64,000 nt of DNA from Rhizobium mongolense subsp. loessense (lineage in GTDB: Bacteria > Pseudomonadota > Alphaproteobacteria > Rhizobiales > Rhizobiaceae), in assembly GCF_900099775.1 (NCBI RefSeq), contig NZ_FMTM01000001.1:1-64000 (forward strand). The letters run 5' to 3'. Made by a program: the position numbers and the translations under genes. The first letter of the stretch is position 1, and each line of letters opens with the position of its first letter. Below, piece by piece: positions 27,434-37,026 of the stretch. The notes beneath the pieces were generated by a model. The model ran no database searches. It saw only the letters and a list, made by a program, of their open reading frames with translations, and had not been told where the DNA came from.

Positions 27434-28048
27434 ATGGCAGGCTCGCGCAGGAAGTCCCCAGGCATTACCCCGGAGATTCTCCTGCGCGCCTATTCCATCG
27501 GCCTCTTCCCGATGGCCGAATCCGCCGACGACCCGGAAATTTTCTGGGTCGAGCCGGAGCTTCGCGGCGTGCTGCCGCTCGACAACTTCCATGTCTCGAA
27601 AAGCCTTGCGAAGACTGTTCGCAGGCAGCCCTTCGATATCCGCTTTGATCATGATTTCGACGCGGTGATCGCGGCCTGTGCCGAGGCGACCTCCGACCGG
27701 CCGAGCACCTGGATAAACCATACGATCAGATCACTCTATTCGACGCTCCACACCATGGGCCATGCCCATTCCGTCGAAGCATGGCACGACGATCAATTGG
27801 TTGGCGGCCTCTATGGCGTCTCGCTCGGTTCCGCGTTCTTCGGCGAAAGCATGTTCTCCCGCCGCACCGACGCCTCGAAAATCTGTCTCGTTCATCTGGT
27901 CGCGCGACTGCGCGACAGGGATTTCACCCTGCTCGACACGCAATTCACCACCGAGCATCTGAAGACCTTCGGCGCCATCGACGTGCCCAAGGACGACTAT
28001 GCGGTCATGCTCGCCGCGGCGATGGATTCACCGCACCTGAAGTTTTGA
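27434..28048 (+). CDS. aat: Leucyl/phenylalanyl-tRNA-protein transferase
   Basis: Aat adds Leu or Phe to proteins with N-terminal Arg or Lys, marking them for ClpS/ClpAP degradation (N-end rule). The 204-residue protein shows the family segments [39 protein letters not shown] and [19 protein letters not shown], ending in [11 protein letters not shown]. It begins 5 bases after accC and is probably translated from the same mRNA. Confidence 0.95.
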   Translation: MAGSRRKSPGITPEILLRAYSIGLFPMAESADDPEIFWVEPELRGVLPLDNFHVSKSLAKTVRRQPFDIRFDHDFDAVIAACAEATSDRPSTWINHTIRSLYSTLHTMGHAHSVEAWHDDQLVGGLYGVSLGSAFFGESMFSRRTDASKICLVHLVARLRDRDFTLLDTQFTTEHLKTFGAIDVPKDDYAVMLAAAMDSPHLKF

Positions 28049-28248
28049 GGGCTGCGGCAAAGCGTCTTTACCGCGCCCGCCCCGCCCTCCTAGGGTCGCT
28101 TCGCTCCCGCCTGAGCGTGAGGGCCTCTCACGCGTCGGCGCTTGGCAAATATCGGTGCTGCCCCAACCTCATCCTTGTACGTTGCCGATCGTGTAGCATG
28201 CGATTGTGCGACGGGGATGGCCACGACGCCGCTATATGAAATGGGACG

Positions 28249-28680
28249 TTACTTCGCCGCGCCTTCGGGCGCGGGCACCTCGGACTGCGCCTTGCAGTCC
28301 TTCAGCCAGACGTCGTAAATCGGGTGTTCGACAGCGTTGAGGCCGGGGCTGTCTGCGAACATCCAGCCGGTGAAGATGCGGCGGATCTTTCGGTCGAGGG
28401 TGATCTCGTCGACTTCGACGAAACCGTCGATCTTCTGGGCTTCCGCCTGATCGCGCGAATAGCAGGCTTTCGGCGTAACCTGAAGTGCGCCGAACTGCAC
28501 GGTCTCGTTGACATAGACATCGAAGGTGGTGATGCGGCCGGTGATTTTGTCGAGGCCGGAGAAGACGGCAACGGGATTGTCGATGCGTGCGGCAGACGCC
28601 GCCTGCGGCAAGAAGGAAGATCCAAGCGCCAGGGCAAACCCGGCAGCACGCAGGACATGATTCCGCGTGAAAAGCTTCAT
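28249..28680 (-). CDS. Exported DUF2155 protein
   Basis: A 143-residue periplasmic protein with a signal peptide (MKLFTRNHVLRAAGFALALG...ASA). The mature part contains GLDKITGRITTFDVYVNETV, QVTPKACYSRD and IFTGWMFADSPGLNAVEHPI, the pattern of the DUF2155 family of Alphaproteobacteria. Its function is not established. I preferred ATG 28680, which gives a clean signal peptide. It is on the opposite strand to aat and downstream of the NDUFA12 gene, a conserved arrangement. Confidence 0.88.
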   Translation of the reverse strand: MKLFTRNHVLRAAGFALALGSSFLPQAASAARIDNPVAVFSGLDKITGRITTFDVYVNETVQFGALQVTPKACYSRDQAEAQKIDGFVEVDEITLDRKIRRIFTGWMFADSPGLNAVEHPIYDVWLKDCKAQSEVPAPEGAAK

Positions 28681-28795
28681 ATCTACCCGTCTCCAGCGCA
28701 TTTCAGATCACGACCGCAGCTCCTGCGACCAACCTGCGGGTAAAGGTCAATTGTGGCCAAAAGCGGGGCCGGACGGCTCGCTTGGCAGAGCGATA

Positions 28796-29194
28796 TCAGT
28801 TGCCGGGCGTCCAGGCGTCGTAGTCGCCGGTCACCCGCGGGCGTTCGCCGGCAACGGCAAGCGAACCCGGCGGGCGGTAAGCCTGCGCAGAGCCGGTGAG
28901 GTTGGGACGGTGCGCCTTCTGCCATTCCTTGGAAACGTAGTTTTCCTTCGACGGCGGAACATCGGTGCGGTGGTGCATCCAGCCGTGCCAGCCCGGGGGG
29001 ATGGCGGAGGCTTCGGCATATCCCTTGTAGATCACCCAGCGCTTCGGGAGGCCGTAGGAGGACATGCCGCCTTCATAGTAGACGTTGCCGAATTCATCCT
29101 CACCGACGCGCTTGCCGAAACGCCAGGTCGCAAAACGCGTGCCCAACGTCTGGCCGTTCCACCAGGTGAAGATCTGCAAAAGAAGGTTCTTCAT
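28796..29194 (-). CDS. NDUFA12-type accessory subunit of complex I
   Basis: This 132-residue protein matches the 17.2-kDa NADH:ubiquinone oxidoreductase subunit found in Alphaproteobacteria and mitochondria, where it helps assemble or stabilise complex I. It shows TRFATWRFGKRVGEDEFGNV, YYEGG, PKRWVIYKGYAEASAIPPGW, and HGWMHHRTD. It lacks signal peptide and helices, as expected for a peripheral subunit. It is upstream of DUF2155. The main nuo operon is not in the window. Confidence 0.93.
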   Translation of the reverse strand: MKNLLLQIFTWWNGQTLGTRFATWRFGKRVGEDEFGNVYYEGGMSSYGLPKRWVIYKGYAEASAIPPGWHGWMHHRTDVPPSKENYVSKEWQKAHRPNLTGSAQAYRPPGSLAVAGERPRVTGDYDAWTPGN

Positions 29195-29297
29195 GTCTTT
29201 TCCTTGTGCTTGCCGAAGGCGAGCGGGACTGGAATTCGTTCCTTCGCTTATGCCGCCGGAACGCTTGATTGTCCAGCGATTCCCATCGAGCGAAACC

Positions 29298-29522
29298 TCA
29301 TTTCAGGGCCATCTTGAAGCCCAAATGCGACAGCTTGAAACCGAGGCACTCGTAGAAACGGTGCGCATACCGGCGCTTGGCGTGGAAGATCAATTGCACA
29401 TGCAAAAGGCCGCGGCCTTTTGCCTCGCTGACGTAGAATTCGATCATCTGCTGACCGTTGCCGCACATGTCGCCGTCTGAAAGGCCGCCTTGGCGCGCTT
29501 CGCGGATCTCAACTTTGGCCAT
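29298..29522 (-). pseudogene. Remnant of a GNAT acetyltransferase gene
   Basis: A 74-codon frame begins MAKVEIREARQGGLSDGDMC, a typical acetyltransferase start, and ends with KRRYAHRFYECLGFKLSHLG, the C-terminal strand-helix of GNAT proteins where a distinctive aromatic and FY..GF pattern is found. The acetyl-CoA binding motif (R/Q-x-x-G-x-G/A) and core are missing, about half the domain. I read it as an internally deleted gene. It is directly downstream of another GNAT gene. Confidence 0.6.
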
Positions 29523-29532
29523 CGTTGCAGGT

Positions 29533-30036
29533 TCAACGGGTTTCGAGCGGCTTTTCGAGGATCAGCGTCGCGATCCCGGATTGGCCCGGTCCGTCGTTTT
29601 CGTTGCGGCCGGCATCGGTAAATCCGTGTGCGTGATAAAAGGCGATCGCCTTTTCGTTCCTTGGTTCGACCTCAAGACGCATTATCTCTGCATCCGGAAA
29701 GCAGGTCTCGAGCTCGGCAAAGATTTCGCGTCCGATGCCCTGGCGATGAAGCTGCGGCCGCACGTAAAGCAGATGCAGCATAACCGTCTTCGTCATCTCG
29801 TCCGACATGGCGGCATAGCCTATGCCGCCCACGGCCTTGCCGTTGTCGGCGACGAGGAATTCCGCGTTCTTGTTCGCCAGCCGCGCCTGGAGGGCTGCCG
29901 GAGAAAACAGGTGCGCGATCAGCTCGCTCACCTTCGCCTCGCCGTAGAGATCGGCATAAGCGGAACGAAACGCCTCAACCAGCAGGGCGCGGACCTTGTC
30001 GAGGTCCCGCTCGCTTGCCGTGCGCACGAAATACAC
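29533..30036 (-). CDS. GNAT-family N-acetyltransferase
   Basis: A 167-residue acetyltransferase that should transfer acetyl from acetyl-CoA to an amino group. The cofactor motif is RPQLHRQGIGREIFAELE and the C-terminal part has NEKAIAFYHAHGFTDAGR, both standard GNAT features. The GTG start gives MYFVRTASERDLDKVRALLV. It follows gatB by 5 bases on the same strand, so co-transcription is likely, but no functional link is known. Substrate unknown. Confidence 0.87.
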   Translation of the reverse strand: MYFVRTASERDLDKVRALLVEAFRSAYADLYGEAKVSELIAHLFSPAALQARLANKNAEFLVADNGKAVGGIGYAAMSDEMTKTVMLHLLYVRPQLHRQGIGREIFAELETCFPDAEIMRLEVEPRNEKAIAFYHAHGFTDAGRNENDGPGQSGIATLILEKPLETR

Positions 30037-30041
30037 GGTCC

Positions 30042-31544
30042 TTACTCCTCGATTCCGAGCTTGGCCTTGACCAGCGCCTGGACGGCCTGCGGATTGGCCT
30101 TGCCGCCGGTTGCCTTCATCACCTGGCCGACGAACCAGCCAGCAAGCGTTGGCTTTGCCTGAACCTTGGCCACCTGATCCGGGTTGGCGGCAATGATCTC
30201 GTCGACGGCCTTTTCGATGGCGCCGGTATCGGTCACCTGTTTCATGCCGCGGGCTTCGACGATCTCAACCGGATCGCCGCCTTCGTTGAGCACGATCTCG
30301 AAAAGATCCTTGGCAATCTTGCCGGAGATGGTCTCGGCCTTGATGAGATCGATGATCGCGCCCAGCTGAGCCGGCGAAACCGGCGTCTCCTCGATGTCCT
30401 TGCCGGTCCTGTTCAAGGCGCCGAGCAGGTCGTTGATGACCCAGTTTGCAGCCGTCTTGCCGTCTCGGCCTTCGGCCACGGCTTCGAAATAATCGGCAAT
30501 CGCCTTTTCGGAGACCAGCACCGAAGCGTCGTAGACCGAAAGGCCGAGTTCTCGGACGAAGCGCTCCTTCTTGTCGTCCGGCAGCTCCGGCAGGTGGGCC
30601 GCAAGATCATTGATGAAGCCATCGTCGAATTCGAGCGGTAGCAGGTCCGGATCGGGGAAGTAGCGATAATCATGCGCTTCTTCCTTGGAACGCATGGAGC
30701 GCGTTTCGCCCTTGTTCGCGTCGAACAGGCGGGTTTCCTGATCGATCGTACCGCCGTCCTCCAGGATGCCAATCTGGCGGCGGGCTTCATACTCGATCGC
30801 CTGGCCGATAAAGCGGATGGAGTTGACGTTCTTGATCTCGCAGCGCGTGCCGAAGGGCTCGCCGGGGCGGCGGACGGAGACGTTGACGTCGGCGCGCATC
30901 GAGCCTTCGTCCATGTTGCCGTCGCAGGTGCCGAGATACCGCACGATCGAACGCAGCTTCGTCATGTAGGCCTTTGCCTCGTCCGACGAGCGCATGTCGG
31001 GCTTAGAGACGATTTCCATCAGCGCGACGCCGGAGCGGTTGAGGTCGACGTAGGACATCGTCGCATGCTGATCGTGCATCGACTTGCCGGCATCCTGTTC
31101 CAGATGCAGGCGCTCGATGCCGATCTCGATATCCTCGAACTGGCCTTGGCGGTCAGGACCAAGCGAAATGACGATCGTGCCCTCGCCGACGATCGGATCC
31201 TTGTACTGCGAGATCTGATAGCCCTGTGGCAGGTCGGGATAGAAATAGTTCTTGCGGTCGAAGACCGACCGCTTGTTGATCTGAGCCTTCAGACCGAGGC
31301 CGGTGCGCACCGCCTGCTTGACGCATTCCTCGTTGATGACCGGCAGCATGCCGGGCATGGCGGCATCGACGAGCGAGACATTCGAATTCTGCGGCTTGCC
31401 GAATTCCGTCGAGGCGCCGGAGAAGAGCTTCGCATTCGACAGCACCTGCGCATGGACTTCCATGCCGATGATGACTTCCCAATCGCCGGTGGCGCCGGGA
31501 ATGAAGCGTTTCGGATCAGGCGTGCGAACGTCGACAATGGTCAT
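30042..31544 (-). CDS. gatB: Aspartyl/glutamyl-tRNA amidotransferase subunit B
   Basis: GatB binds mischarged Glu-tRNA-Gln (or Asp-tRNA-Asn) and, with GatCA, converts it to the correct aminoacyl-tRNA. The 500-residue protein has the cradle domain with [42 protein letters not shown]-like [16 protein letters not shown] and YEARRQI, then the YqeY-like tail ([20 protein letters not shown]). ATG 31544 ([10 protein letters not shown]) is preceded by AAAGAGCATCAA. gatA and gatC are 1.8 kb away on the same strand, separated from gatB. Confidence 0.97.
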   Translation of the reverse strand: MTIVDVRTPDPKRFIPGATGDWEVIIGMEVHAQVLSNAKLFSGASTEFGKPQNSNVSLVDAAMPGMLPVINEECVKQAVRTGLGLKAQINKRSVFDRKNYFYPDLPQGYQISQYKDPIVGEGTIVISLGPDRQGQFEDIEIGIERLHLEQDAGKSMHDQHATMSYVDLNRSGVALMEIVSKPDMRSSDEAKAYMTKLRSIVRYLGTCDGNMDEGSMRADVNVSVRRPGEPFGTRCEIKNVNSIRFIGQAIEYEARRQIGILEDGGTIDQETRLFDANKGETRSMRSKEEAHDYRYFPDPDLLPLEFDDGFINDLAAHLPELPDDKKERFVRELGLSVYDASVLVSEKAIADYFEAVAEGRDGKTAANWVINDLLGALNRTGKDIEETPVSPAQLGAIIDLIKAETISGKIAKDLFEIVLNEGGDPVEIVEARGMKQVTDTGAIEKAVDEIIAANPDQVAKVQAKPTLAGWFVGQVMKATGGKANPQAVQALVKAKLGIEE

Positions 31545-31625
31545 TTGATGCTCTTTGGAGGCTGTTCTTTTCAACTGGTGAGGTAACGGAAATGGTCTGC
31601 CGGTGCAAGGCTTTCGGCGCGACAG

Positions 31626-32147
31626 TCAGAAGCTAGAGCCGGGCCCGTAGCTGCCCTCGCCTTCGGTTTCGAGGTCCTTCGCCAATCCGACCGATGGTAC
31701 GTCGCGGTCGAGCTTCGGATTATAGGCGATTGAAAGCCAGTGGATGGCGTAACCGTGCTTCTGGAAAAAGCTGATCGCCTCGGTATTTCCCGAATGCGTC
31801 TGCATTGCCGCCTTCGCGAAACCCTGCTCGGCTATGTCCTTTTCGATCTCTTCGAGAAGCGCAGAGCCGAGGCCCTGGCGGGTATGGGCCGGATCGATCC
31901 AGAAATCGGATATTATCTCGTCCAGGTATTCGCGCGCCGCCCAGCCGGCAACCATTCCGTTGAGCTCGATCACCGTGATCGTCAGCCATGTGCCTTGCGT
32001 AAAATTGACGAAGGCACTGCGCGCCGCATCCAGCAGCGCGTCCGACTCGCCCATTGCCGTCATCGCCTTTTGCCAGGCTCTGAGGCCGATCTCACTCAAA
32101 AGGTCCGCTTCGCCCTCGCGGGCATTGCGAATGTGGATCAATGGCAC
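31626..32147 (-). CDS. GNAT-family N-acetyltransferase
   Basis: A 173-residue acetyltransferase with motif A FWIDPAHTRQGLGSALLEEI and the C-terminal GNTEAISFFQKHGYAIHWLS. It begins MPLIHIRNAREGEADLLSEI. It lies upstream of gatB with an 81-base gap and is divergent from the YjhX/TopAI-like gene. In E. coli the TopAI toxin is paired with a GNAT protein, YjhQ, so a functional link is worth testing; sequence alone does not show it. Confidence 0.87.
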   Translation of the reverse strand: MPLIHIRNAREGEADLLSEIGLRAWQKAMTAMGESDALLDAARSAFVNFTQGTWLTITVIELNGMVAGWAAREYLDEIISDFWIDPAHTRQGLGSALLEEIEKDIAEQGFAKAAMQTHSGNTEAISFFQKHGYAIHWLSIAYNPKLDRDVPSVGLAKDLETEGEGSYGPGSSF

Positions 32148-32350
32148 CTCCGCTCAACGCTTTCAGTAGAACACCGAATCGCTGGTTTTTCCAATGATTT
32201 GCGCGCTCGCGCCATCGTTGTCAGTCGATTTTCGGAAGCCCGGCGCCTGCTTGACCTCCTGTTCGAGGCGAGCTACCAAGTCCTTATGTTGAGCCATTCT
32301 CAGACCCGGTAAAGGCCCTGCCTGCAAGCTTGCTTGCACGCATGGGCCAG

Positions 32351-32398
32351 AAAAAAACGAAGCCCCGACGTTCGCCTCGAACGCCGGATCGTTTTTTT
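32351..32398. terminator. Large palindrome upstream of the YjhX-like gene
   Basis: AAAAAAACGA (32351-32360) is mirrored by TCGTTTTTTT (32389-32398) around an inner hairpin CGTTCG-CCT-CGAACG. The shape is that of a bidirectional Rho-independent terminator, but it lies between divergent genes, where a terminator is unexpected. A second small hairpin with a T-rich loop (GCGCATTTTTTTGCGC) follows directly. They may attenuate or regulate the downstream gene. Confidence 0.55.
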
Positions 32399-32437
32399 AC
32401 GCGCATTTTTTTGCGCGAAGACCGGATCAACATTCAA

Positions 32438-32695
32438 ATGGACATTTCCCGCACGGAGCAGCGCATCCTGCACCTGTTGGCCCAGGGAGGCCGCATCGAA
32501 ATCACCCGCGACGAAAAGAAAAAGATCGAAAAACTGCAGCTCTATACCCGCGAAGGCTGGGTATTCTCCGGCCTTGACCTGATCACCTTCCGCAAACTCA
32601 AGAAGAAGAAGGCGATCAAATCTTCGAGCGGTATGCCCTACCGCATCACGGAGCGCGGCTTGGTGCTGGTAAGAGCCGAGCAGGATAATCGATAG
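32438..32695 (+). CDS. YjhX/TopAI-like protein (UPF0386; topoisomerase I inhibitor family)
   Basis: The 85-residue protein matches E. coli YjhX (TopAI) in length and layout: SRTEQRILHLLAQGGRI at the start, YTREGW, then FRKLKKKKAIKSSSGMPYRI and the ending RAEQDNR. E. coli TopAI inhibits DNA topoisomerase I and is neutralised by the GNAT protein YjhQ. Here there is no gene directly downstream on the strand; the nearest GNAT gene is divergent. I chose ATG 32438 to match family length. Toxicity is inferred only. Confidence 0.82.
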   Translation: MDISRTEQRILHLLAQGGRIEITRDEKKKIEKLQLYTREGWVFSGLDLITFRKLKKKKAIKSSSGMPYRITERGLVLVRAEQDNR

Positions 32696-32751
32696 TTTCG
32701 CAGCATCATCCAAGCCGCGTGTCGTGATCAGCGCGCGGCCTGGGGGCGATG

Positions 32752-33027
32752 TCAGAGCTGCGCCGAAAGCTCGGCCTTCATCGCCGACCACTCTTCAGCC
32801 ACGGTACCGGCTGCGCGCTTCTTACCTGCGCGTCGGTACCAGTAATCAGCATTCCAGTCGTCGCCTTCGATGCGATGGCAAAGGCCATGACCCCAGTCGA
32901 AGGGCTTTTCACCCTCGTGGGCCTGGCAGATTTCGTGCACGGCCTGCCAGTCTGCGCCCATGTGAAAACCGCCGACGGCGAGACGATCGAATGCCTGGAT
33001 CAACGGCGCGAGATCTGTCTTGTCCAT
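32752..33027 (-). CDS. Small conserved-looking protein of unknown function
   Basis: A 91-residue protein (MDKTDLAPLIQAFDRLAVGG...) rich in Trp and His: DWQAVHEICQAHEGEKPFDW, GHGLCHRIEGDDWNADYWYR. It lacks a signal peptide. GCGAGGAGGTTTC before ATG 33027 is an excellent ribosome binding site and fixes the start, although the frame is open to 33183. It is convergent with the YjhX-like gene. Family not recognised, but the composition looks like a real folded protein. Confidence 0.7.
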   Translation of the reverse strand: MDKTDLAPLIQAFDRLAVGGFHMGADWQAVHEICQAHEGEKPFDWGHGLCHRIEGDDWNADYWYRRAGKKRAAGTVAEEWSAMKAELSAQL

Positions 33028-33101
33028 GAAACCTCCTCGCGCCGCAGCTATTGACGACTGAACACCCGCAAGATGGATCTTATCTGGAAGGATACCAAGG
33101 C

Positions 33102-33275
33102 TCAAATCCCGTTCTCCGGACCGCTCGCAAAGGCAGATTGCGCCCTGGTTTGGTGACGCCCGTCGAAGGCGAGATCGATCCAATATGCCGGAATATACTC
33201 AGGCTCGCCCTCGCGGGCGAAAGAGCCTAACCCCCTGCCCTCTAGCTCCGCGACTGCGGCCTCGCCCTTGGCCAT
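33102..33275 (-). CDS. Doubtful small ORF after gatA
   Basis: A 57-codon frame (MAKGEAAVAELEGRGLGSFA...) with protein-like composition, including REGEPEYIPAYWIDLAFDGR. No ribosome binding site precedes the ATG. The sequence just upstream, in another frame, also reads like protein (IICKQDDYDPDAIEAACKTP), so this may be the end of a frameshifted small gene that began at the gatA stop. Confidence 0.3.
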   Translation of the reverse strand: MAKGEAAVAELEGRGLGSFAREGEPEYIPAYWIDLAFDGRHQTRAQSAFASGPENGI

Positions 33276-33357
33276 GACAGGATAGGCGGGGGTGTCTTGC
33301 AAGCGGCTTCGATGGCATCGGGATCATAATCGTCTTGCTTGCAGATGATGAGCCCCG

Positions 33358-34839
33358 TTACCACCACTTTGCCGGCGTGAACCTGCCCGCAGCCTGTTCG
33401 ATGACATGCGCGGTCTTGAAGAGGGTCTCTTCGTCGAAGGCTTTGCCGATGAGCTGGAGGCCGAGCGGCAGGCCTTTGTGGTCGAGGCCGGCAGGAACGG
33501 CGATGCCCGGGAGGCCTGCCATGTTGACCGTCACGGTGAAGATGTCGTTCAAGTACATCTTCACCGGGTCGGAGGCGAGGTTCTCGTCGGCGATGCCGAA
33601 GGCCGAGGACGGGGTGGCGGGCGTCAGGATAGCGTCGACTCCGGCGTCGAAGGCGAGTTCGAAGTCGCGCTTGATCAGCGTGCGGACCTTCTGGGCACGC
33701 AGGTAATAGGCGTCGTAGTAACCGGCCGACAGCACGTAGGTGCCGATCATGATGCGGCGCTTGACTTCCTTGCCGAAGCCCGCGGCGCGGGTCTTCTCGT
33801 ACATGTCGACGATATCCTTGCCGTCGACGCGCAAGCCGTAGCGTACGCCGTCGTAGCGGGCGAGGTTCGAGGAGGCTTCGGCCGGAGCCACGATGTAATA
33901 GGCCGGGAGCGCGTATTTGGTATGCGGCAGCGAGATGTTGACGATCTCGGCGCCGGCGTCCTTCAGCCAAGCGATACCCTGCTGCCAGAGGGTCTCGATT
34001 TCTTCCGGCATGCCGTCGACGCGGTATTCGTTCGGAATGCCAATCTTCATGCCCTTCAGCGACTTGCCGAGCGAGGCTTCGTAATCCGGCACCGGCAGGT
34101 CGACGGAGGTCGTATCCTTAGCATCGACACTTGCCATCGACTTCAAGAGGATCGCGGCATCGCGCACGTCGCGGGCGATCGGGCCGGCCTGATCGAGCGA
34201 GGATGCGAAGGCAACCGTGCCCCAGCGCGAGCAGCGGCCATAGGTCGGCTTGATGCCGACGGTGCCGGTGAAGGCGGCCGGCTGGCGGATCGAACCGCCG
34301 GTATCGGTGGCAGTCGCGCCGGCGCAAAGATGGGCCGCAACGGCCGCCGCCGAGCCGCCGGAAGAGCCCCCCGGGACGAGCTGCTGGTTCGAGCCCGCCG
34401 CACGCCACGGATTGATGACCGCGCCATAGTGCGAGGTCTCGTTGGAGGAGCCCATGGCGAACTCGTCCATGTTCAGCTTTCCGAGCATCACGGCGCCGTC
34501 GTCCCAAAGGTTCTGGGTGACCGTCGATTCGTAGCGCGGCTCGAAGCCGTCGAGGATGTGGCTGCAGGCCTGGGTGTGGACGCCAACGGTCGCAAAGAGG
34601 TCCTTGATGCCGAGGGGAATTCCTTCGAGATCGCCGGCCCGGCCCGCGGCGATGCGCTCGTCGGATTTCTTCGCCATGACGCGGGCGAGATCGGGCGTGA
34701 CTTTGATATAGGCGTTCAGCCGGCCATTGGCCGCATCGATAGCCGAAATATAGGCTTCCGTCAGTTCGGTCGCGGTGATCTCCTTGGCGCGCAGCTTCTC
34801 GCGGGATTCGGCAATGGTCAGGCTGGTGAGTTCGCTCAT
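33358..34839 (-). CDS. gatA: Aspartyl/glutamyl-tRNA amidotransferase subunit A
   Basis: GatA is the amidase that releases ammonia from glutamine for the transamidation of mischarged tRNA. The 493-residue protein has the amidase signature [16 protein letters not shown], the catalytic lysine in [10 protein letters not shown], and the cis-Ser and nucleophile Ser in [28 protein letters not shown] is typical. ATG 34839 gives [16 protein letters not shown]. It is 52 bases after gatC. Unlike in many bacteria gatB is not adjacent, but lies 1.8 kb downstream. Confidence 0.97.
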   Translation of the reverse strand: MSELTSLTIAESREKLRAKEITATELTEAYISAIDAANGRLNAYIKVTPDLARVMAKKSDERIAAGRAGDLEGIPLGIKDLFATVGVHTQACSHILDGFEPRYESTVTQNLWDDGAVMLGKLNMDEFAMGSSNETSHYGAVINPWRAAGSNQQLVPGGSSGGSAAAVAAHLCAGATATDTGGSIRQPAAFTGTVGIKPTYGRCSRWGTVAFASSLDQAGPIARDVRDAAILLKSMASVDAKDTTSVDLPVPDYEASLGKSLKGMKIGIPNEYRVDGMPEEIETLWQQGIAWLKDAGAEIVNISLPHTKYALPAYYIVAPAEASSNLARYDGVRYGLRVDGKDIVDMYEKTRAAGFGKEVKRRIMIGTYVLSAGYYDAYYLRAQKVRTLIKRDFELAFDAGVDAILTPATPSSAFGIADENLASDPVKMYLNDIFTVTVNMAGLPGIAVPAGLDHKGLPLGLQLIGKAFDEETLFKTAHVIEQAAGRFTPAKWW

Positions 34840-34891
34840 CGTGTTCGCTCGGATTTTTGAATTGGCAACGGGGTCGGAAAAAGCGCTGGGC

Positions 34892-35179
34892 TTATTCGAC
34901 GACTTTCGGCACCAGGAAGAAATTGTGGTCGCTGACCGGCGCATTGGCGACGATGTCCTCGGCCTTGCTGCCGTCGGTGACCTCGTCCTTCCGCTTTTTC
35001 ATCGCCATCGGCGTGACGGACGTCATCGGCTCGACGCCTTCGACATTCACCTCGGAAAGCTGCTCGACGAAACCGAGGATGCCATTCAGCTCGCCGACCA
35101 TGCGATTTGCCTCTTCTTCCGAAACGGCAATACGGGCAAGGTGCGCAACGCGCTTAACGGTGGCAAGATCGACGGACAT
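34892..35179 (-). CDS. gatC: Aspartyl/glutamyl-tRNA amidotransferase subunit C
   Basis: GatC is the small subunit that holds GatA to GatB. The 95-residue protein shows [20 protein letters not shown], a helix with [20 protein letters not shown], and the proline-containing tail ending FFLVPKVVE. It starts the gatCA operon. Confidence 0.96.
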   Translation of the reverse strand: MSVDLATVKRVAHLARIAVSEEEANRMVGELNGILGFVEQLSEVNVEGVEPMTSVTPMAMKKRKDEVTDGSKAEDIVANAPVSDHNFFLVPKVVE

Positions 35180-35249
35180 GGCATTCTCCGAATGGGAAAT
35201 TTCCCACCCGCTATAAAGGCCATATCCGCCCAGTGCAACGGCGTTTTCT

Positions 35250-35954
35250 TTAGATGGACAGCATCTCGCCCTGCTTCGGTGTCGTCACCTGCGTCTTCGA
35301 GCCTTCCATGCCGGAGACGAATTTTTCCGGCGTCTGGTCGATGATCGGGAAGGTGCCGTAGTGGCAGGGGATTGCGGTCTTGAAGTTGAAGTAACGCCGG
35401 CACGCGAGTGCTGCGACGGCACCGCCCATGGTGAAGCGGTCGCCGATCGGCACGATTCCGATGTCCGGCTGGTGCAGTTCATTGAGGAGCGCCATGTCGG
35501 AGAAGATGTCGGTATCGCCCATATGGAGCAGGCTCGCCTCGTCGTCGAAATGCAGCATCAGGCCGTTCGCATTGCCGAGCGAATGGGAGACGCCGTCCTC
35601 GGTGATCTGGGCGGAGGAGTGTAGCGCGTTGGTGAAGGTGGCGGTGAAACTTCCGAGCGAAACCGTGCCGCCCGTGTTGCCCACCTCGATGTTCTCGACG
35701 CCTTTGGAGCCGAGCCAGGCGGCGAGATCTGCATTGGCGAGCACAATGGCTCCCGTCTCGCGGGCAAGCGAAATCGTATCGCCGACATGGTCGCCATGGC
35801 CGTGCGTCAGGAGGATATGGGTGATGCCGCTCGCAACCTGCTTAATGTCCTGACCGGCGAAGGACGGGTTGTGGGTGAGGAACGGGTCGATCAGTATCTT
35901 TGCCGCATTCGTCTCGATGCGGAAGGCGGAATGGCCGAGCCAGGTGATCTTCAT
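35250..35954 (-). CDS. Metal-dependent hydrolase, UPF0173 (metallo-beta-lactamase fold)
   Basis: A 234-residue protein of the L-ascorbate-6-phosphate-lactonase-like UPF0173 group. It shows [15 protein letters not shown], the metal motif [13 protein letters not shown], a further metal ligand region [22 protein letters not shown], and [11 protein letters not shown] near the C-terminus. The natural substrate is not known. It lies upstream of gatC on the same strand and is divergent from ruvX. Confidence 0.9.
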   Translation of the reverse strand: MKITWLGHSAFRIETNAAKILIDPFLTHNPSFAGQDIKQVASGITHILLTHGHGDHVGDTISLARETGAIVLANADLAAWLGSKGVENIEVGNTGGTVSLGSFTATFTNALHSSAQITEDGVSHSLGNANGLMLHFDDEASLLHMGDTDIFSDMALLNELHQPDIGIVPIGDRFTMGGAVAALACRRYFNFKTAIPCHYGTFPIIDQTPEKFVSGMEGSKTQVTTPKQGEMLSI

Positions 35955-36063
35955 AAAATCGCTCCTTAATACGTGATGCGGAATTGGATGCTAAGGACAT
36001 ATCCGGTATGGCCACAAAGAAAAGCGGCCAATGCTTCAATTTCTTTTGACGGGATGAACGACG

Positions 36064-36552
36064 ATGACGGTGCTGACGATCGAGGAACTGGCGGCTGTGT
36101 TGCGGTCCGGACAGGCGATCGCCGGGCTTGATCTTGGCACAAAGACGATCGGCCTTGCGATGTCCGATCTCGGTCGGCGCTTCGCAACGCCGCGGCCGGT
36201 CATCAAACGGCAGAAATTCACGATTGACGCCGAAGTGCTGCTTGCTTTTGCCGCGGAGGAAAACGTATCCGGTTTCGTCATCGGGCTGCCGATGAACATG
36301 GATGGCTCGGCCGGTCCGCGCGTTCAGGCGACGAGAGCCTTCGTGCGCAACATGGAGCAAAAGACGGCCCTGCCTTTTGTCTATTGGGACGAGCGGCTTT
36401 CGACGGTTGCGGCGGAACGGGCGCTGATCGAGATGGATGTATCACGCGCCAAACGTGCCGGGCGGATCGATTCGGCCGCCGCCAGCTTCATTCTTCAGGG
36501 GGCCCTGGACAGGCTCTCGCTGCTCGCCAGATCGGACGATCTCGAGGCCTGA
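36064..36552 (+). CDS. ruvX: YqgF/RuvX RNase H-like nuclease (putative Holliday junction resolvase or rRNA processing)
   Basis: A 162-residue RNase H-fold protein with the first acidic motif [17 protein letters not shown], the second in [16 protein letters not shown], and the third in [19 protein letters not shown], ending with [15 protein letters not shown]. The family was proposed to resolve Holliday junctions and in E. coli is linked to 16S rRNA maturation. Its last 58 bases overlap the convergent membrane-protein gene. Confidence 0.92.
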   Translation: MTVLTIEELAAVLRSGQAIAGLDLGTKTIGLAMSDLGRRFATPRPVIKRQKFTIDAEVLLAFAAEENVSGFVIGLPMNMDGSAGPRVQATRAFVRNMEQKTALPFVYWDERLSTVAAERALIEMDVSRAKRAGRIDSAAASFILQGALDRLSLLARSDDLEA

Positions 36553-36821
36553 CGCGCTTTCCACCAGGCAATGAGCTTCCTGCGCTTGCGAACGCCTATG
36601 ATGGCGAAGACAATGAGGCTGTCGACAGCGATCGCGCGCGCAACAAGCGGCGGGATGGTTTCCGGCGGTACGCCGAGTACATTGCCGTAAATCTGGAAGG
36701 TCAGGTCATGAACCTGGCGCGTCAGCATGAAGATGCCGAAGTTCATGTCGTAGTAAGAAAGCCAGTACCAGCCGCCCAGAAAGGCGATAGGTCCCAACCA
36801 AAAGACCAGGAACCACTTCAT
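36495..36821 (-). CDS. Membrane protein, second gene of a small operon
   Basis: A 108-residue protein with two hydrophobic segments ([20 protein letters not shown] and [20 protein letters not shown]) separated by [20 protein letters not shown]. Aromatic residues dominate the N-terminus. ATG 36821 overlaps the stop of the upstream gene (ATGA), fixing the start. It overlaps the 3' end of ruvX. Function unknown; the family appears restricted to rhizobia as far as I can judge. Confidence 0.75.
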   Translation of the reverse strand: MKWFLVFWLGPIAFLGGWYWLSYYDMNFGIFMLTRQVHDLTFQIYGNVLGVPPETIPPLVARAIAVDSLIVFAIIGVRKRRKLIAWWKARQASRSSDLASSESLSRAP

Positions 36822-36988
36822 GCGGCCTCCCCTTCCTGCCGGCTCAAAGACGCGTCGGGAGTGACCGCCCATGTCGATAGTGCCATGACGCTCAAAACCA
36901 GTGCAGGCACGGCGATATCCAGCGCAAGCACCGCAAAAAACATCATCGCGGCAAAGAGCAGCATGGCTTTGGCAGCTTTGGTTCCCAT
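36818..36988 (-). CDS. Small membrane protein, first gene of the operon
   Basis: A 56-residue protein (MGTKAAKAMLLFAAMMFFAV...) with one or two short membrane segments, the second at DIAVPALVLSVMALSTWAV, and an acidic tail ending REGEAA-like QEGEAA. GGCGGAATC precedes the ATG. Its stop overlaps the next gene's start, indicating translational coupling. Function unknown. Confidence 0.65.
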   Translation of the reverse strand: MGTKAAKAMLLFAAMMFFAVLALDIAVPALVLSVMALSTWAVTPDASLSRQEGEAA

Positions 36989-37026
36989 GATTCCGCCAGC
37001 TAAGTTTTAGACTGCCGATACCCTGT

